Below are positions 41,655-50,203 of a DNA stretch of 64,000 nt, one piece after another. The notes under the pieces were generated by a model. It had not been told where the DNA came from and ran no database searches. It saw only the letters and a program-made list of their open reading frames with translations. The stretch's first letter is position 1. Each line of letters starts with the position of its first letter. The DNA is from JADFXI01 sp963784135. GTDB taxonomy: Bacteria; Nitrospirota; Thermodesulfovibrionia; Thermodesulfovibrionales; Dissulfurispiraceae. Position numbers and translations under genes: made by a program. The stretch lies in the NCBI GenBank assembly GCA_963784135.1, contig CAWAQG010000015.1, forward strand, positions 38,331 through 102,330, in the 5' to 3' direction.

Positions 41655-43055
41655 TTACGGATTATTTCCTTTTTCAGGGTATGCATCCTCATTTGAGGAT
41701 ACATCCTGGATGCCGAACTTCTCAAGCCGGTACCAAAAGGTCTTATATGTCATACCGAGCAGCCTTGCCGCCTTAGCTGCTACATTGTTCGATTTAAGCA
41801 TAGCTTTTTTAATAAGTTCTTTTTCGAGCTCTTCAAAGTTAATTCCATCGTCAGGCAATTCAAAGTTTATAACGCCCTTTTCTGAAGTTAGCCGCAGTTC
41901 GCCCCGTATATCATTGATATTTATCGTTTCTCCATCACCCATTAGTACGGACCGCTCAATGACAAATTCAAGCTGCCTGATATTGCCGGGCCAGTGGTAA
42001 TCCATTAGCGCTTTCATTGCCCCATCGCTTACTCCTCTGACCTTTTTCCCGAATTCCTTATTATATTTATCAATAAAAAAGCTTGACAGAGCCGCAATGT
42101 CCTCCTTTCGTTCTCTCAACGGAGGAAGCTCAACAGTCACAACCTTGAGCCGATAGTAGAGATCTTCCCTGAACTTTCCCTTTCCAACTTCTTTCTCCAG
42201 GTTCTTGTTGGTAGCCGCTATTATCCTGACATCAGCCTTAATGCTGTCTTTTCCTCCAAGCCTTCTGACTTCCTTTTCCTGCAGGACCCTCAATATCTTT
42301 GTTTGAGTCAGGAGCGGCAGGTCTCCTATTTCATCAAGGAAGAGAGTGCCCCGGTCGCTTGCCTCGAAAAGCCCCTGCTTGCGATGGACGGCGCCTGTAA
42401 AAGCGCCCGGCTCATAACCGAACAATTCGCTTTCTATAAGGTTCTCGGGGATAGCCGCACAATTAATTGCGGTAAAAGGGCTTGTCCTTCTTGTGCTGTT
42501 ATAATGTATTGCCTTTGCAATAAGCTCCTTTCCCGTCCCGCTTTCTCCACATATCAAAACAGTGACCGCTGTAGGGGTCACCTTCTTGGCTATTTCAATG
42601 ACCTCTTGCATCTTTTTGGAGTTGCCCACAATGCCTTCCATTTTAAATTTGCCGAAAAGCGCATCTTGCAGTCTGAGATTGTCCTTGAGCAGTTGCATCC
42701 TTTCCACAGCTTTCCTGATGGTGAGGATTATTACTTCCTTATCAAGAGGTTTTGTGAGGTAATCAAAAGCGCCCTTTTTGATCGCTTCAACAGCGGAGGA
42801 AATAGTGCCGAAAGCAGTCATAATAATTACCGTCGGCTTGAGACAATCTTCGGGTAATGCCTCCAGGAGTTGTACCCCGCTCATGCCGCTCATCTTCAGG
42901 TCGGTTATCACCACATCCGGGCCAAGTGCTTTTATATGCTCAAGTCCCTCCTCGGCAGATGCTGCAGTAAATGTTTCGTATCCCTCATCATCAAGGATGG
43001 TTTTTATTATTTCACGCTGACGCTGCTCGTCATCTATAACCACTATGGAAGCCAT
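41655..43055 (-). CDS. NtrC-family sigma-54-dependent response regulator
   Basis: A 466-aa regulator. Receiver domain residues 1-120 (Asp52 in VVITDLKMSG, Lys in LTKPLD); AAA+ domain with Walker A GESGTGKE (170-177), the sigma-54 contact loop GAFTGA (217-222), FLDEIGDLPL (Walker B) and NIRQLE; C-terminal Fis-type helix-turn-helix (NNVAAKAARLLGMTYKTFWYRLEKFG). It lies 29 nt downstream of the kinase gene, so the two form a two-component system. Confidence 0.95.
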   Translation of the reverse strand: MASIVVIDDEQRQREIIKTILDDEGYETFTAASAEEGLEHIKALGPDVVITDLKMSGMSGVQLLEALPEDCLKPTVIIMTAFGTISSAVEAIKKGAFDYLTKPLDKEVIILTIRKAVERMQLLKDNLRLQDALFGKFKMEGIVGNSKKMQEVIEIAKKVTPTAVTVLICGESGTGKELIAKAIHYNSTRRTSPFTAINCAAIPENLIESELFGYEPGAFTGAVHRKQGLFEASDRGTLFLDEIGDLPLLTQTKILRVLQEKEVRRLGGKDSIKADVRIIAATNKNLEKEVGKGKFREDLYYRLKVVTVELPPLRERKEDIAALSSFFIDKYNKEFGKKVRGVSDGAMKALMDYHWPGNIRQLEFVIERSVLMGDGETININDIRGELRLTSEKGVINFELPDDGINFEELEKELIKKAMLKSNNVAAKAARLLGMTYKTFWYRLEKFGIQDVSSNEDAYPEKGNNP

Positions 43056-43084
43056 ACAACCTCACTTGTTCTTTGATTATGCAC

Positions 43085-44527
43085 TTACCTTGAAGCGGGT
43101 AATGGAAGAGTAAGCCTTACTTCACTTCCCTCTCCAACAACGCTATTCAACTCAACTTTGCCTCCATGTTCTTCCATGACCCTTCTGGTCATCGGCAGGC
43201 CGAGGCCAAGCCCATCCTGTTTCGTCGAAAAGAACGGCTCAAATATCTTTTCCATATCCTCAGGCCTTACGCCTTTTCCATTATCACTGATAGTCAGGAC
43301 AAAGGTATCTTTCACTATCTCTTCTTTAATTTTGAGTAAGCCGGCCCTCGGCGCCGGACCCATCGCATGAAAAGCGTTAGTAATGACATTCAGAATGCAG
43401 GATTTAAAAAGATCGGGGTCCACGTAAAGCTCCACGTCCAAAGAGTTGTCCCTGATAATGTTTATGCGATCGGCTTCCGCTTTTGCCCAAATAAGGGCGA
43501 GCACATCTTCCAGCAGCACAGTAAAACTCAAATATTGTTTTTTCAGCTTGAACGGTCTGCTGTAGTCGAGAAAATTGCTCACCAGCTTATTGAGCCTGTG
43601 TATCTCCTGCTTTATCCCGCTGATGAGATGCTCAAACCTCTCCCTCTCTTCCGCGATGCCGGGTTTGTATTTCTCTCCCAGATGGTCGACTCCAAGATTG
43701 ATAAAGTTGAGGGGATTTCTGATTTCGTGGGCCATGCTCCTCGAGAGCTGCCCCAATCCCGAGAGATGTTCAGCCTCCCGCAGCCGCTCCTCAAGGGTGC
43801 GGGTTTCCCTCAGCTTGGCGACCATGAAGTTGAATGTATCGGAGAGCTGTCCGATTTCATCATTGCTCTGAACGGGAATGCTCTGATTAAGATCGCCGGC
43901 AGCAACCCTCATCGAGGCGTCGACCACCCTCTGGATGGGGCGCGTATACCGCCTCGAAAAAATCACTATCATAATAATTCCGGTCCCAAAAACAAATATT
44001 GTCGCGAGAATTCTCTTGATAGTGTTCGCTCTCAGGATGTCGGAGAAATCGTCCCTGTTGATTCTCAGGTGGACATATCCGTATTGTGTATCGCCGGCAA
44101 TGACCGGCACTATAACGTTATAGGTATGGCCTTCATCCGCCGAAACCGGCTCGCCCAGTTCAGCCTTGATAATAAGCTCCTTTTTCTTGTGGGTCATGGC
44201 CTGCCCTATTTTCGATGGATTGGTGCTCGCAACTATTTCATGCGCATTACTGATAATTGATATTTCCTTGACTCCTTTGGCATTCAGGCCGGTGAGATAT
44301 TTGGACAGCCGCGCCTCGTCAGTGGCCCCTGTTCCCGTTACTTCTTCAACTCCGATCTGAATAGCTTTGGTAAGCTCTGTAGTCTGGCGCTCCACTTCAC
44401 GGTAAAGGTCCCTCTCGGACTGCGAATAAAAAAACATAAGCATGCCGATCATAATAAAACTCAGGAGGAGCATCATCAGGCTAAGCTTCTTGTTCAACGA
44501 GAACTTAAACGAATTGCCCTGAAACAT
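43085..44527 (-). CDS. Membrane sensor histidine kinase partner of the NtrC-type regulator
   Basis: A 480-aa kinase. Transmembrane helices near residues 14-34 and 172-190 flank a periplasmic sensor. Then come HAMP (~191-245), the HisKA box with His267 in SMAHEIRNPLNF, and HATPase (NVITNAFHAM, ISDNGKGVRPEDMEKIFEPFFSTK, GLGLGLPMTRR). ATG at 44527 is chosen because sequence further upstream belongs to a foldback element; an ATG at 44542 preceded by GGAG is an alternative. Confidence 0.92.
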   Translation of the reverse strand: MFQGNSFKFSLNKKLSLMMLLLSFIMIGMLMFFYSQSERDLYREVERQTTELTKAIQIGVEEVTGTGATDEARLSKYLTGLNAKGVKEISIISNAHEIVASTNPSKIGQAMTHKKKELIIKAELGEPVSADEGHTYNVIVPVIAGDTQYGYVHLRINRDDFSDILRANTIKRILATIFVFGTGIIMIVIFSRRYTRPIQRVVDASMRVAAGDLNQSIPVQSNDEIGQLSDTFNFMVAKLRETRTLEERLREAEHLSGLGQLSRSMAHEIRNPLNFINLGVDHLGEKYKPGIAEERERFEHLISGIKQEIHRLNKLVSNFLDYSRPFKLKKQYLSFTVLLEDVLALIWAKAEADRINIIRDNSLDVELYVDPDLFKSCILNVITNAFHAMGPAPRAGLLKIKEEIVKDTFVLTISDNGKGVRPEDMEKIFEPFFSTKQDGLGLGLPMTRRVMEEHGGKVELNSVVGEGSEVRLTLPLPASR

Positions 44528-44562
44528 ACAGTATAATAACATATACTCCAAGGGTGCTTTTA

Positions 44563-44722
44563 GACGGTTTCGCAAAAAATTCATAGGCAAGGCGCGCAAA
44601 TACTGAGGAATGAGGCGTACCTTCTGTACGCCGCACGGGGTCCCCAAAAGCCAAAGTCTTTTGGGGTGCGAGTGACGAAGTATGCAGCGCAACGCAGCAT
44701 ATGGACTTTTTGCGAGACCGTC
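44563..44722. repeat. 160-bp foldback (MITE-like) element with a nested hairpin
   Basis: Terminal arms gacggtttcgcaaaaaattc (extending to 44588) and the inverse complement of 44697-44722 match at 22 of 26 positions. The core contains paired gcgtac...gtacgc and ggcaaggcgcgc, like the core of 31044-31207. A second hairpin (cggggtccccaaaagcc...ggggtgcg, ~44635-44670) related to the cbiL repeat is nested within. It lies between the kinase and yggS starts. Confidence 0.75.
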
Positions 44723-44763
44723 AACTTGAATTTATTTGAAATTGACTCTACTATAACTAACAA

Positions 44764-45492
44764 ATGCTTATAGAAAACGCTTCTGCCATACTCAAAAAGA
44801 TGAGTCATGCTGCGATGCGCGCCGGCAGAAGCCCTGATGGGGTAACACTGATTGCTGTTACAAAAACAGTGGGAATGGAAAAAATAAAAGAAGCCGTGGA
44901 CATCGGCCTCAGAATCTTCGGAGAAAACAGAGTCCAGGAAGCTCAGAAAAAGGTCCCGGGTCTGAAATCTGAAATAAATCCCCCCTCTCCCCCATTTAGT
45001 GAAGGGGGGATGGGGGGATTAAGGATTGAATGGCATCTTATCGGACATCTTCAGAAGAATAAAGCAAAATACGCGGTGCAATTGTTCGACCTTATTCATA
45101 CCGTTGATTCTATGGAGCTTGCGGAAGAGATCAACAGACAGGCAGAAAAAATTGATAAGATACAGAAGGTGCTTGTGCAGGTAAAATTGTCCGGGGAGGA
45201 GACAAAGCAGGGGGCATCCGAAGAGGACCTGGCCCCGCTGCTTGCCAGAGTAAAAAGTCTGAGCAACTTACAGCTTAAAGGATTAATGGCCATACCCCCT
45301 TTTTTTGAAGACCCTGAAAAGACAAGGCCGTATTTCAGGCGGTTGAGGGAACTCAGAGACGAGGCGGAAAAGGCAGGTTGCGATCTGACAGAGCTTTCTA
45401 TGGGCATGTCCAACGATTTTGAAACGGCCATAGAGGAAGGGGCAACAATGGTGAGAATAGGAACGGCGTTATTTGGAGAAAGGAGCGTTTAA
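44764..45492 (+). CDS. YggS-type PLP homeostasis protein
   Basis: A 242-aa alanine racemase-like barrel: LIAVTKTVGMEKI with PLP Lys34, FGENRVQEAQKK, IEWHLIGHLQKNKAKYAV, IHTVDSMELAEEIN, VQVKLSGEETKQGA, LMAIPPF, LSMGMSNDFETAIEEGATMVRIGTALFG. It controls free PLP and commonly sits upstream of proC, as here (1-nt overlap). About 14 extra residues (NPPSPPFSEGGMGG) before IEWHLIGH are encoded by a palindromic repeat. Confidence 0.95.
   Translation: MLIENASAILKKMSHAAMRAGRSPDGVTLIAVTKTVGMEKIKEAVDIGLRIFGENRVQEAQKKVPGLKSEINPPSPPFSEGGMGGLRIEWHLIGHLQKNKAKYAVQLFDLIHTVDSMELAEEINRQAEKIDKIQKVLVQVKLSGEETKQGASEEDLAPLLARVKSLSNLQLKGLMAIPPFFEDPEKTRPYFRRLRELRDEAEKAGCDLTELSMGMSNDFETAIEEGATMVRIGTALFGERSV
44977..45020 (+). 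repeat. Palindromic C-rich/G-rich repeat inside yggS
   Basis: aatccccccctctcccccat followed by ttagtgaagggggga and tggggggatt. The outer arms aatcccccc / ggggggatt are inverse complements. Repeats of this type are common between genes in several bacterial groups; here one is read in frame. Confidence 0.8.
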
Positions 45493-46280
45493 TGATAGGC
45501 TTTATCGGCGGCGGCAAAATGGCGGAGGCATTGATAAAAGGCATAACCTCGAAGGGAAACAAAAATATTTTTGTATCTGAGCCCTTGGAGGAGAGGAGAC
45601 GCTATCTTGAATCCACTTACGGGATAAAAGCCGCGGCGTCCAACAAAGAAGTTGCCGATGCCTGCGGGGTCATAATCCTGGCAGTGAAACCTCAGAATAT
45701 GGCGGCAGTGCTTGATGAAATTGCTGCCTCTATAACGGAAGACAAAACTGTGGTGTCCATAGCGGCAGGTATAACGCTCGCTTTTCTCCAGGAAAAACTG
45801 AAAACAAAAAAGCTTGTGCGGGTCATGCCCAACACTCCGGCGATTGTTCAGGAAGGCATGTCCGTCCTGTCTCTTTGCGAATGCTTCTCCGAGCAGGATA
45901 TCGCGGCTGTGCGGGAGATTTTTATGTCTGTCGGCAAAGTGCTCACCCTTCCTGAAAAATATATGAATGCGGTCACCGCGCTTTCGGGCAGCGGGCCCGC
46001 CTTCATTGCATTATTTACCGAGGCGCTGGCCGCGGCAGGCCGCCGGATGGGACTTGCGAGGGAGCATGCCGCGGAACTCGCACTCCAGACGCTTACCGGC
46101 ACTGCAAGGCTTCTCGAAACAGGGATGCCTCCCGAGAAACTCCGTGAGATGGTTACCTCGCCGGGCGGGACGACTGCCGCAGGGCTTAAGGCATTTGAAG
46201 AGAAGGGGTTGAGGGAGATTGTTGCGGATGCATTGCAGGCAGCACTTAATAGAGCGGAAGAATTAGGCAGCAGAAATTAG
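45492..46280 (+). CDS. proC: Pyrroline-5-carboxylate reductase
   Basis: A 262-aa last enzyme of proline synthesis. MIGFIGGGKMAEALIKGI (NADP loop), LAVKPQNMAAVLDEI, RVMPNTPAIVQEGMSVL, TALSGSGPAFIALFTEAL, and MVTSPGGTTAAGLKAFEEKGLR are diagnostic. Translationally coupled to yggS. Confidence 0.97.
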   Translation: MIGFIGGGKMAEALIKGITSKGNKNIFVSEPLEERRRYLESTYGIKAAASNKEVADACGVIILAVKPQNMAAVLDEIAASITEDKTVVSIAAGITLAFLQEKLKTKKLVRVMPNTPAIVQEGMSVLSLCECFSEQDIAAVREIFMSVGKVLTLPEKYMNAVTALSGSGPAFIALFTEALAAAGRRMGLAREHAAELALQTLTGTARLLETGMPPEKLREMVTSPGGTTAAGLKAFEEKGLREIVADALQAALNRAEELGSRN

Positions 46281-46333
46281 GTAGAATAGTAGGGACCGGA
46301 CCATTTACTCAACAATTCCTTGCGGGAGGGCAC

Positions 46334-46639
46334 ATGTTTGTTTTTGGCAACCTGATAGTGGCAATAGCCAACATCCTTGATTATATCCTCGGTATTTATA
46401 AATGGATACTTTTAATTGCCGTGCTTCTGAGCTGGGTCAATCCTGACCCTTATAACCCAATTGTCCGCTTTCTTCACGCAGTGACCGAGCCGGTGCTCAG
46501 GCCGATACGCAGATTGATAGGTTTTACTTTCGGCCCCTTAGATATTTCCCCAATCATAGTATTTTTAATTATCATGTTTATACAAAGCTTCTTTATCAGA
46601 ACATTGCTTACTTTAGGGTATAAATTAGGAGGTGGCTAA
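46334..46639 (+). CDS. YggT-family membrane protein
   Basis: A 101-aa protein with two hydrophobic segments (IYKWILLIAVLLSWVNPDP and PIIVFLIIMFIQSFFI) joined by VRFLHAVTEPVLRPIRRLI, the conserved YggT motif. A GGGAGG site precedes ATG 46334. Typically neighbours yggS/proC/divIVA, as here; linked with membrane or cell-envelope organisation in other bacteria. Confidence 0.9.
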   Translation: MFVFGNLIVAIANILDYILGIYKWILLIAVLLSWVNPDPYNPIVRFLHAVTEPVLRPIRRLIGFTFGPLDISPIIVFLIIMFIQSFFIRTLLTLGYKLGGG

Positions 46640-46640
46640 A

Positions 46641-47114
46641 ATGAGACTCACACCGCTCGACATTCAGCAAAAACAGTTTCCGATGCGCTTCAGGGGTTTT
46701 GACGTCGATGAAGTTTATTCCTTTCTCGAACTTGTAAGGGAGGAACTCGAAGAGCTCTTACGGGAAAACGGTTCGCTGAAAGAACAACTGGGCAGGGCAG
46801 ACGAACAGCTGCAGGAGTTCAGGCATATGGAAGCGACCCTGAGGGAAACGCTGATGACTGCCCAGCAAATGGTTGAGGATTACAAAACAAATGCGCGTAA
46901 AGAGGCGGAGCTGATCCTGAAGGAGGCTGAACTCAAGGCCGATACCATGACAAAGATCGCCCAGGAAAAGGTGGTAAAAATACACGAGGACATCGTCGAT
47001 CTCAAAGGTATCAGACGCCACTTCAAGGAAGAAATCAAGCGGCTTATCGACAGCCATATGAAAATGCTCGAATTCGACAAGGAGAGAGAAGGAGAAGAAT
47101 CGGGTGAAATATAG
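46641..47114 (+). CDS. divIVA: DivIVA-like coiled-coil protein
   Basis: A 157-aa protein. MRLTPLDIQQKQFPMRFRGFDVDEVYSFLELV is the DivIVA/GpsB membrane-binding N-terminus, followed by a long coiled coil (residues ~30-150). DivIVA proteins mark curved membranes at poles or septa. ATG at 46641, 8 nt after AGGAGG, is preferred to a GTG at 46632 within that site. It overlaps hisS by 11 nt. Confidence 0.92.
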   Translation: MRLTPLDIQQKQFPMRFRGFDVDEVYSFLELVREELEELLRENGSLKEQLGRADEQLQEFRHMEATLRETLMTAQQMVEDYKTNARKEAELILKEAELKADTMTKIAQEKVVKIHEDIVDLKGIRRHFKEEIKRLIDSHMKMLEFDKEREGEESGEI

Positions 47115-48348
47115 TGCGCTGAAGGGCGTTCAGGATATTATGCCGCCCGATATTTTCATCTGGCAGCGCATCGAATCTTCGGCAAAAAAAATCTTTCATA
47201 ATTACGGCTTTCAGGAAATAAGACTTCCCATAATTGAGTCTACCGACATTTTCATACGGAGCATCGGGGAGACCTCGGACATCGTAGATAAAGAGATGTA
47301 TACCTTCCCCGACAAGGCCAACCGCAGTGTCACTCTCAGGCCGGAGGGAACTGCGCCCGCGGTACGGTGTTATGTGGAGCACAACCTTAATACCCTGCCC
47401 TCTCCGCAAAAGTTCTTCTATACCGGGCCGATGTTCAGATACGAACGCCCGCAAAAGGGGAGGTCCAGGCAGTTCTACCAGATTGGCGTCGAGGCTTTCG
47501 GTTCGGCAGAGCCGTCGCAGGACGCCGAACTTATTATCATGCTCAAAAACCTTCTTGAGCAAATCGGCATCAGGGAACTCAATTTTGAGATTAATTCCAT
47601 CGGGTGCGAGACATGCAGGCCCGACTACAAAAATGCGCTGCTTGCATTCTTTGGAGATAAACTCCCGGAGTTCTGCCCTGATTGCGTGCGCCGTTATTCT
47701 GTGAATCCGCTTAGAATCCTCGACTGCAAAGTAGAGCGCTGCATTGAACTGCGCCAGGGTGCTCCTGCCGTGACCGATTATTTGTGTGCCGATTGCAGGA
47801 AACACTTCGACGAACTACTCTCAATGCTTCAGATGATGAATATCCGTTATACCCTAAACCCTAATCTGGTGCGAGGCCTGGATTACTATACGAGGACCAC
47901 CTTTGAAGTCACCAGCGAGCATCTCGGAGCGCAAAAGGCAGTTGCCGCAGGGGGCAGATATGACGGGCTTGTAAAGGAATTCGGCGGTCCCGATACTCCG
48001 GCAATAGGTTTTGCCATCGGCATGGAAAGGCTCGCTGCACTGCTGAAAGAAACCTCCGGAGAACAGTTGCCAGGGCCAAAGGCATTCATTGCCGTTCTCG
48101 GTAACGAGGCGGAACGAGAGGGCTTCAGAATTGCCGAGGCGCTGCGTGAAGCGGGACACCGCGTTGAGCAAAATTATGGAGGGGCCTCACTCAAAAGCCA
48201 ATTGCGCAAGGCAGACAGGATCGGCGCCGAATTTGCCCTTATTATCGGCGATAATGAACTGAAGGCCGGTAAAGTTCAGTGGAAGAATCTTAGAAACAGC
48301 GAGCAGGGCACGGTTGAAATCAATAACATCGCGTCTGTCCTGGCCTAA
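47104..48348 (+). CDS. hisS: Histidyl-tRNA synthetase
   Basis: A 414-aa class II synthetase beginning with GTG after AAGGAG. Motif 1 region FQEIRLPIIES; LRPEGTAPAVRCYVEH and MFRYERPQKGRSRQFYQIGVE (motif 2); LVRGLDYYTRTTFEV (histidine A); AAGGRYDGLVKEFGG; GFAIGMERL (motif 3); C-terminal anticodon domain ends at 48348. Its stop overlaps the stop of the converging TatD gene by 4 nt. Confidence 0.97.
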   Translation: MKYSALKGVQDIMPPDIFIWQRIESSAKKIFHNYGFQEIRLPIIESTDIFIRSIGETSDIVDKEMYTFPDKANRSVTLRPEGTAPAVRCYVEHNLNTLPSPQKFFYTGPMFRYERPQKGRSRQFYQIGVEAFGSAEPSQDAELIIMLKNLLEQIGIRELNFEINSIGCETCRPDYKNALLAFFGDKLPEFCPDCVRRYSVNPLRILDCKVERCIELRQGAPAVTDYLCADCRKHFDELLSMLQMMNIRYTLNPNLVRGLDYYTRTTFEVTSEHLGAQKAVAAGGRYDGLVKEFGGPDTPAIGFAIGMERLAALLKETSGEQLPGPKAFIAVLGNEAEREGFRIAEALREAGHRVEQNYGGASLKSQLRKADRIGAEFALIIGDNELKAGKVQWKNLRNSEQGTVEINNIASVLA

Positions 48349-49700
48349 CCGACACTATCAAGCTTTCTGACCCGCAGCTTCACGCCCAGTTCATCAGCCA
48401 GCACCCTGCACTTGGCAATATCTACTCCCTCTGCCGCTACCACCGTTGCCTGGACATCCGGTATGCAGAGCTTTGCCTCCATGATGAAATTAATCACTTC
48501 CTGAAAAGCGTTCTCAAAAGCAGGCTTGCACACCTGCCGGTAGGTTTCCTCGTCCTGCGCATCAAGGCTGATCGAAAATGCGTCTACAAGTCCCTGCAGC
48601 TCGGGGACGATGTTCCTTTTATGGATAAGGTTGCCGTGACCGTTTGTGTTTATCCGCACCCGTCCACCCTTCAGTTTCACCCATGCAGCAACAGATTTGA
48701 CAGTATCGAGCCTGAGCAGCGGCTCCCCATACCCGCAAAAAACAATCTCCTTGTACCGCAAAGGATCACCAATAGCGTCCAGCAACTCCTCAACAGAAGG
48801 TTCATGGGCAAGCCGCAGATTGTGCCCTTTCACAAAGTCGGTCGTGAAGCGGACGCAAAAGACGCATTTGCTCGTGCACCTGTTGGTAATGTTCAAATAC
48901 AGGCTGTCTCTGATTTTATAAACAATTTGGCCCGACGGCAGTTCGCCGATATGGAAAAGCCTCTTTGCATTGATTGTCGTAATCCTGTCCATGTCCTCCA
49001 GGGATACGCCCCTCAGTTCAGCCAGAAAACGCGCGGTATGCACCACAAAGGCAGGTTCGTTCCTCTTGCCCCTGACCGGCTCAGGCGAAAGATAGGGGGC
49101 GTCGGTTTCCACCAGCAGGTCTTCATCAGGGATTATTTTCGCTATCTCGCGGAGCTGCAATGCATTCTTGAATGTCACCGGCCCGGCAAATGAAATATAT
49201 AGGCCCATTGCAAGCGCCCTTTCCGCCATATCCCGGTCCCCGGAAAAGCAATGCATCACCCCTTGTCCGATTCCTGACTCTTTGAGGATGCCGAGCGTGT
49301 CTTCCTTTGCCTCTCTGCTGTGAATGACCACGGGAAGACCGCTCTCCTTTGCAAAATCAAGCTGCTGCCTGAAAACAGCGCGCTGGATTTCCCTCGGCGA
49401 ATGGTCGTAATGATAGTCGAGACCTATCTCTCCGATAGCCACCACTTTCTTGTGAGCAGACCATATCTTTATCTGATTAAAGACCGCCGGAGTAAAATCT
49501 TTAGCATCATGGGGGTGCATTCCCACCACAGCAAAGATGTCGTCATGCTCTTCTGCGAGAGATACAGCGCCCTTGTTCCCTTCAAAATCAGAGCCGATGG
49601 CAAGGAGAGCTTCCAGCCCGGCTTCCCGGGCTCTTTTGATAACATCATCCCTGTCGCCATCAAAGGCGCTCATTTCAAGATGGCAGTGGGTATCGATCAT
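48345..49700 (-). CDS. TatD family nuclease fused to a radical SAM domain
   Basis: A 451-aa two-domain protein. Residues 1-~255 are TatD: MIDTHCHLEM, GMHPHDAKDF, GEIGLDYHYDHSPREIQ, VIHSREA, MHCFSGD, ETDAPYLSPEPVRGKRNEP. These carry all metal-binding His/Asp/Glu of the amidohydrolase-like barrel. Residues ~265-451 are a radical SAM domain with cluster motif CxxxCxxC (NRCTSKCVFC), FCGYGEPLLRLD, NTNGHGNL and SISLDAQDEETY. The pair is known as linked families (TatD-associated radical SAM); here they are one polypeptide. Substrate unknown. Confidence 0.92.
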   Translation of the reverse strand: MIDTHCHLEMSAFDGDRDDVIKRAREAGLEALLAIGSDFEGNKGAVSLAEEHDDIFAVVGMHPHDAKDFTPAVFNQIKIWSAHKKVVAIGEIGLDYHYDHSPREIQRAVFRQQLDFAKESGLPVVIHSREAKEDTLGILKESGIGQGVMHCFSGDRDMAERALAMGLYISFAGPVTFKNALQLREIAKIIPDEDLLVETDAPYLSPEPVRGKRNEPAFVVHTARFLAELRGVSLEDMDRITTINAKRLFHIGELPSGQIVYKIRDSLYLNITNRCTSKCVFCVRFTTDFVKGHNLRLAHEPSVEELLDAIGDPLRYKEIVFCGYGEPLLRLDTVKSVAAWVKLKGGRVRINTNGHGNLIHKRNIVPELQGLVDAFSISLDAQDEETYRQVCKPAFENAFQEVINFIMEAKLCIPDVQATVVAAEGVDIAKCRVLADELGVKLRVRKLDSVG

Positions 49701-49863
49701 AGTTCTTTTTCCAACCTCTCATCTCAGCGGGCTTTCAGCCGCTTTTGGAGAAACAGCAATCTATTATGATAATTTAAGGGTGCATTTTTGAGCAACTACC
49801 GGAGCTGATCGAGCGGGCGAGACCGGACAACTTGACGAGTGCATGAAGCTTCCTGTAGTCGTA

Positions 49864-49891
49864 TTGACATAAGTAGTATTCTACATATAAT
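49864..49891 (+). promoter_or_regulatory. Consensus sigma-70 promoter of the Phd/RelE pair
   Basis: TTGACA (49864-49869) and TATAAT (49886-49891), both perfect, with a 16-nt spacer. The spacer contains the palindrome gtagtattctac (49873-49884), a likely antitoxin operator. It lies in the 221-bp gap after the TatD start (49701-49921), which holds nothing else recognisable. Confidence 0.7.
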
Positions 49892-49921
49892 ATTACATAT
49901 GAGTGAACAGGAGGTGCGGAG

Positions 49922-50203
49922 ATGCTGATTGAAACAGAAAAAATGATACCTATAACTAAACTTCAAAAAGAGCTTACCCTGAAGTTACGGGAGGTGTCTG
50001 ATACAGGAGAGCCCCTATATGTCCTCAGAAACAATGAAATGGCGGCAGTGATACTGTCTACCGGTGAATATGAACTTTTAAGGGAGGCAGAGGAAATTCT
50101 TGAGCATCTGGAAATTACTGAAACCATAGAAAAGAGAATGAAGAGCTATGACCGTTCAAAGAACATCCCTTGGGAGAAAGTAAAAAAGAAACATGCCTTA
50201 TAA
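49922..50203 (+). CDS. Phd/YefM-type antitoxin
   Basis: A 93-aa protein: MIPITKLQKELTLKLREVSDTGEPLYVLRNNEMAAVILSTGEYELL is the Phd/YefM DNA-binding fold, with a C-terminal helical toxin-binding tail. ATG at 49922 follows AGGAGGTG. Overlaps the toxin gene by 11 nt. Confidence 0.85.
   Translation: MLIETEKMIPITKLQKELTLKLREVSDTGEPLYVLRNNEMAAVILSTGEYELLREAEEILEHLEITETIEKRMKSYDRSKNIPWEKVKKKHAL

Noticed and set aside
43367..44260. 297-codon open frame antisense to the histidine kinase
   Set aside because: Shadow of a conserved kinase gene; product has no recognisable motif or ribosome-binding site.
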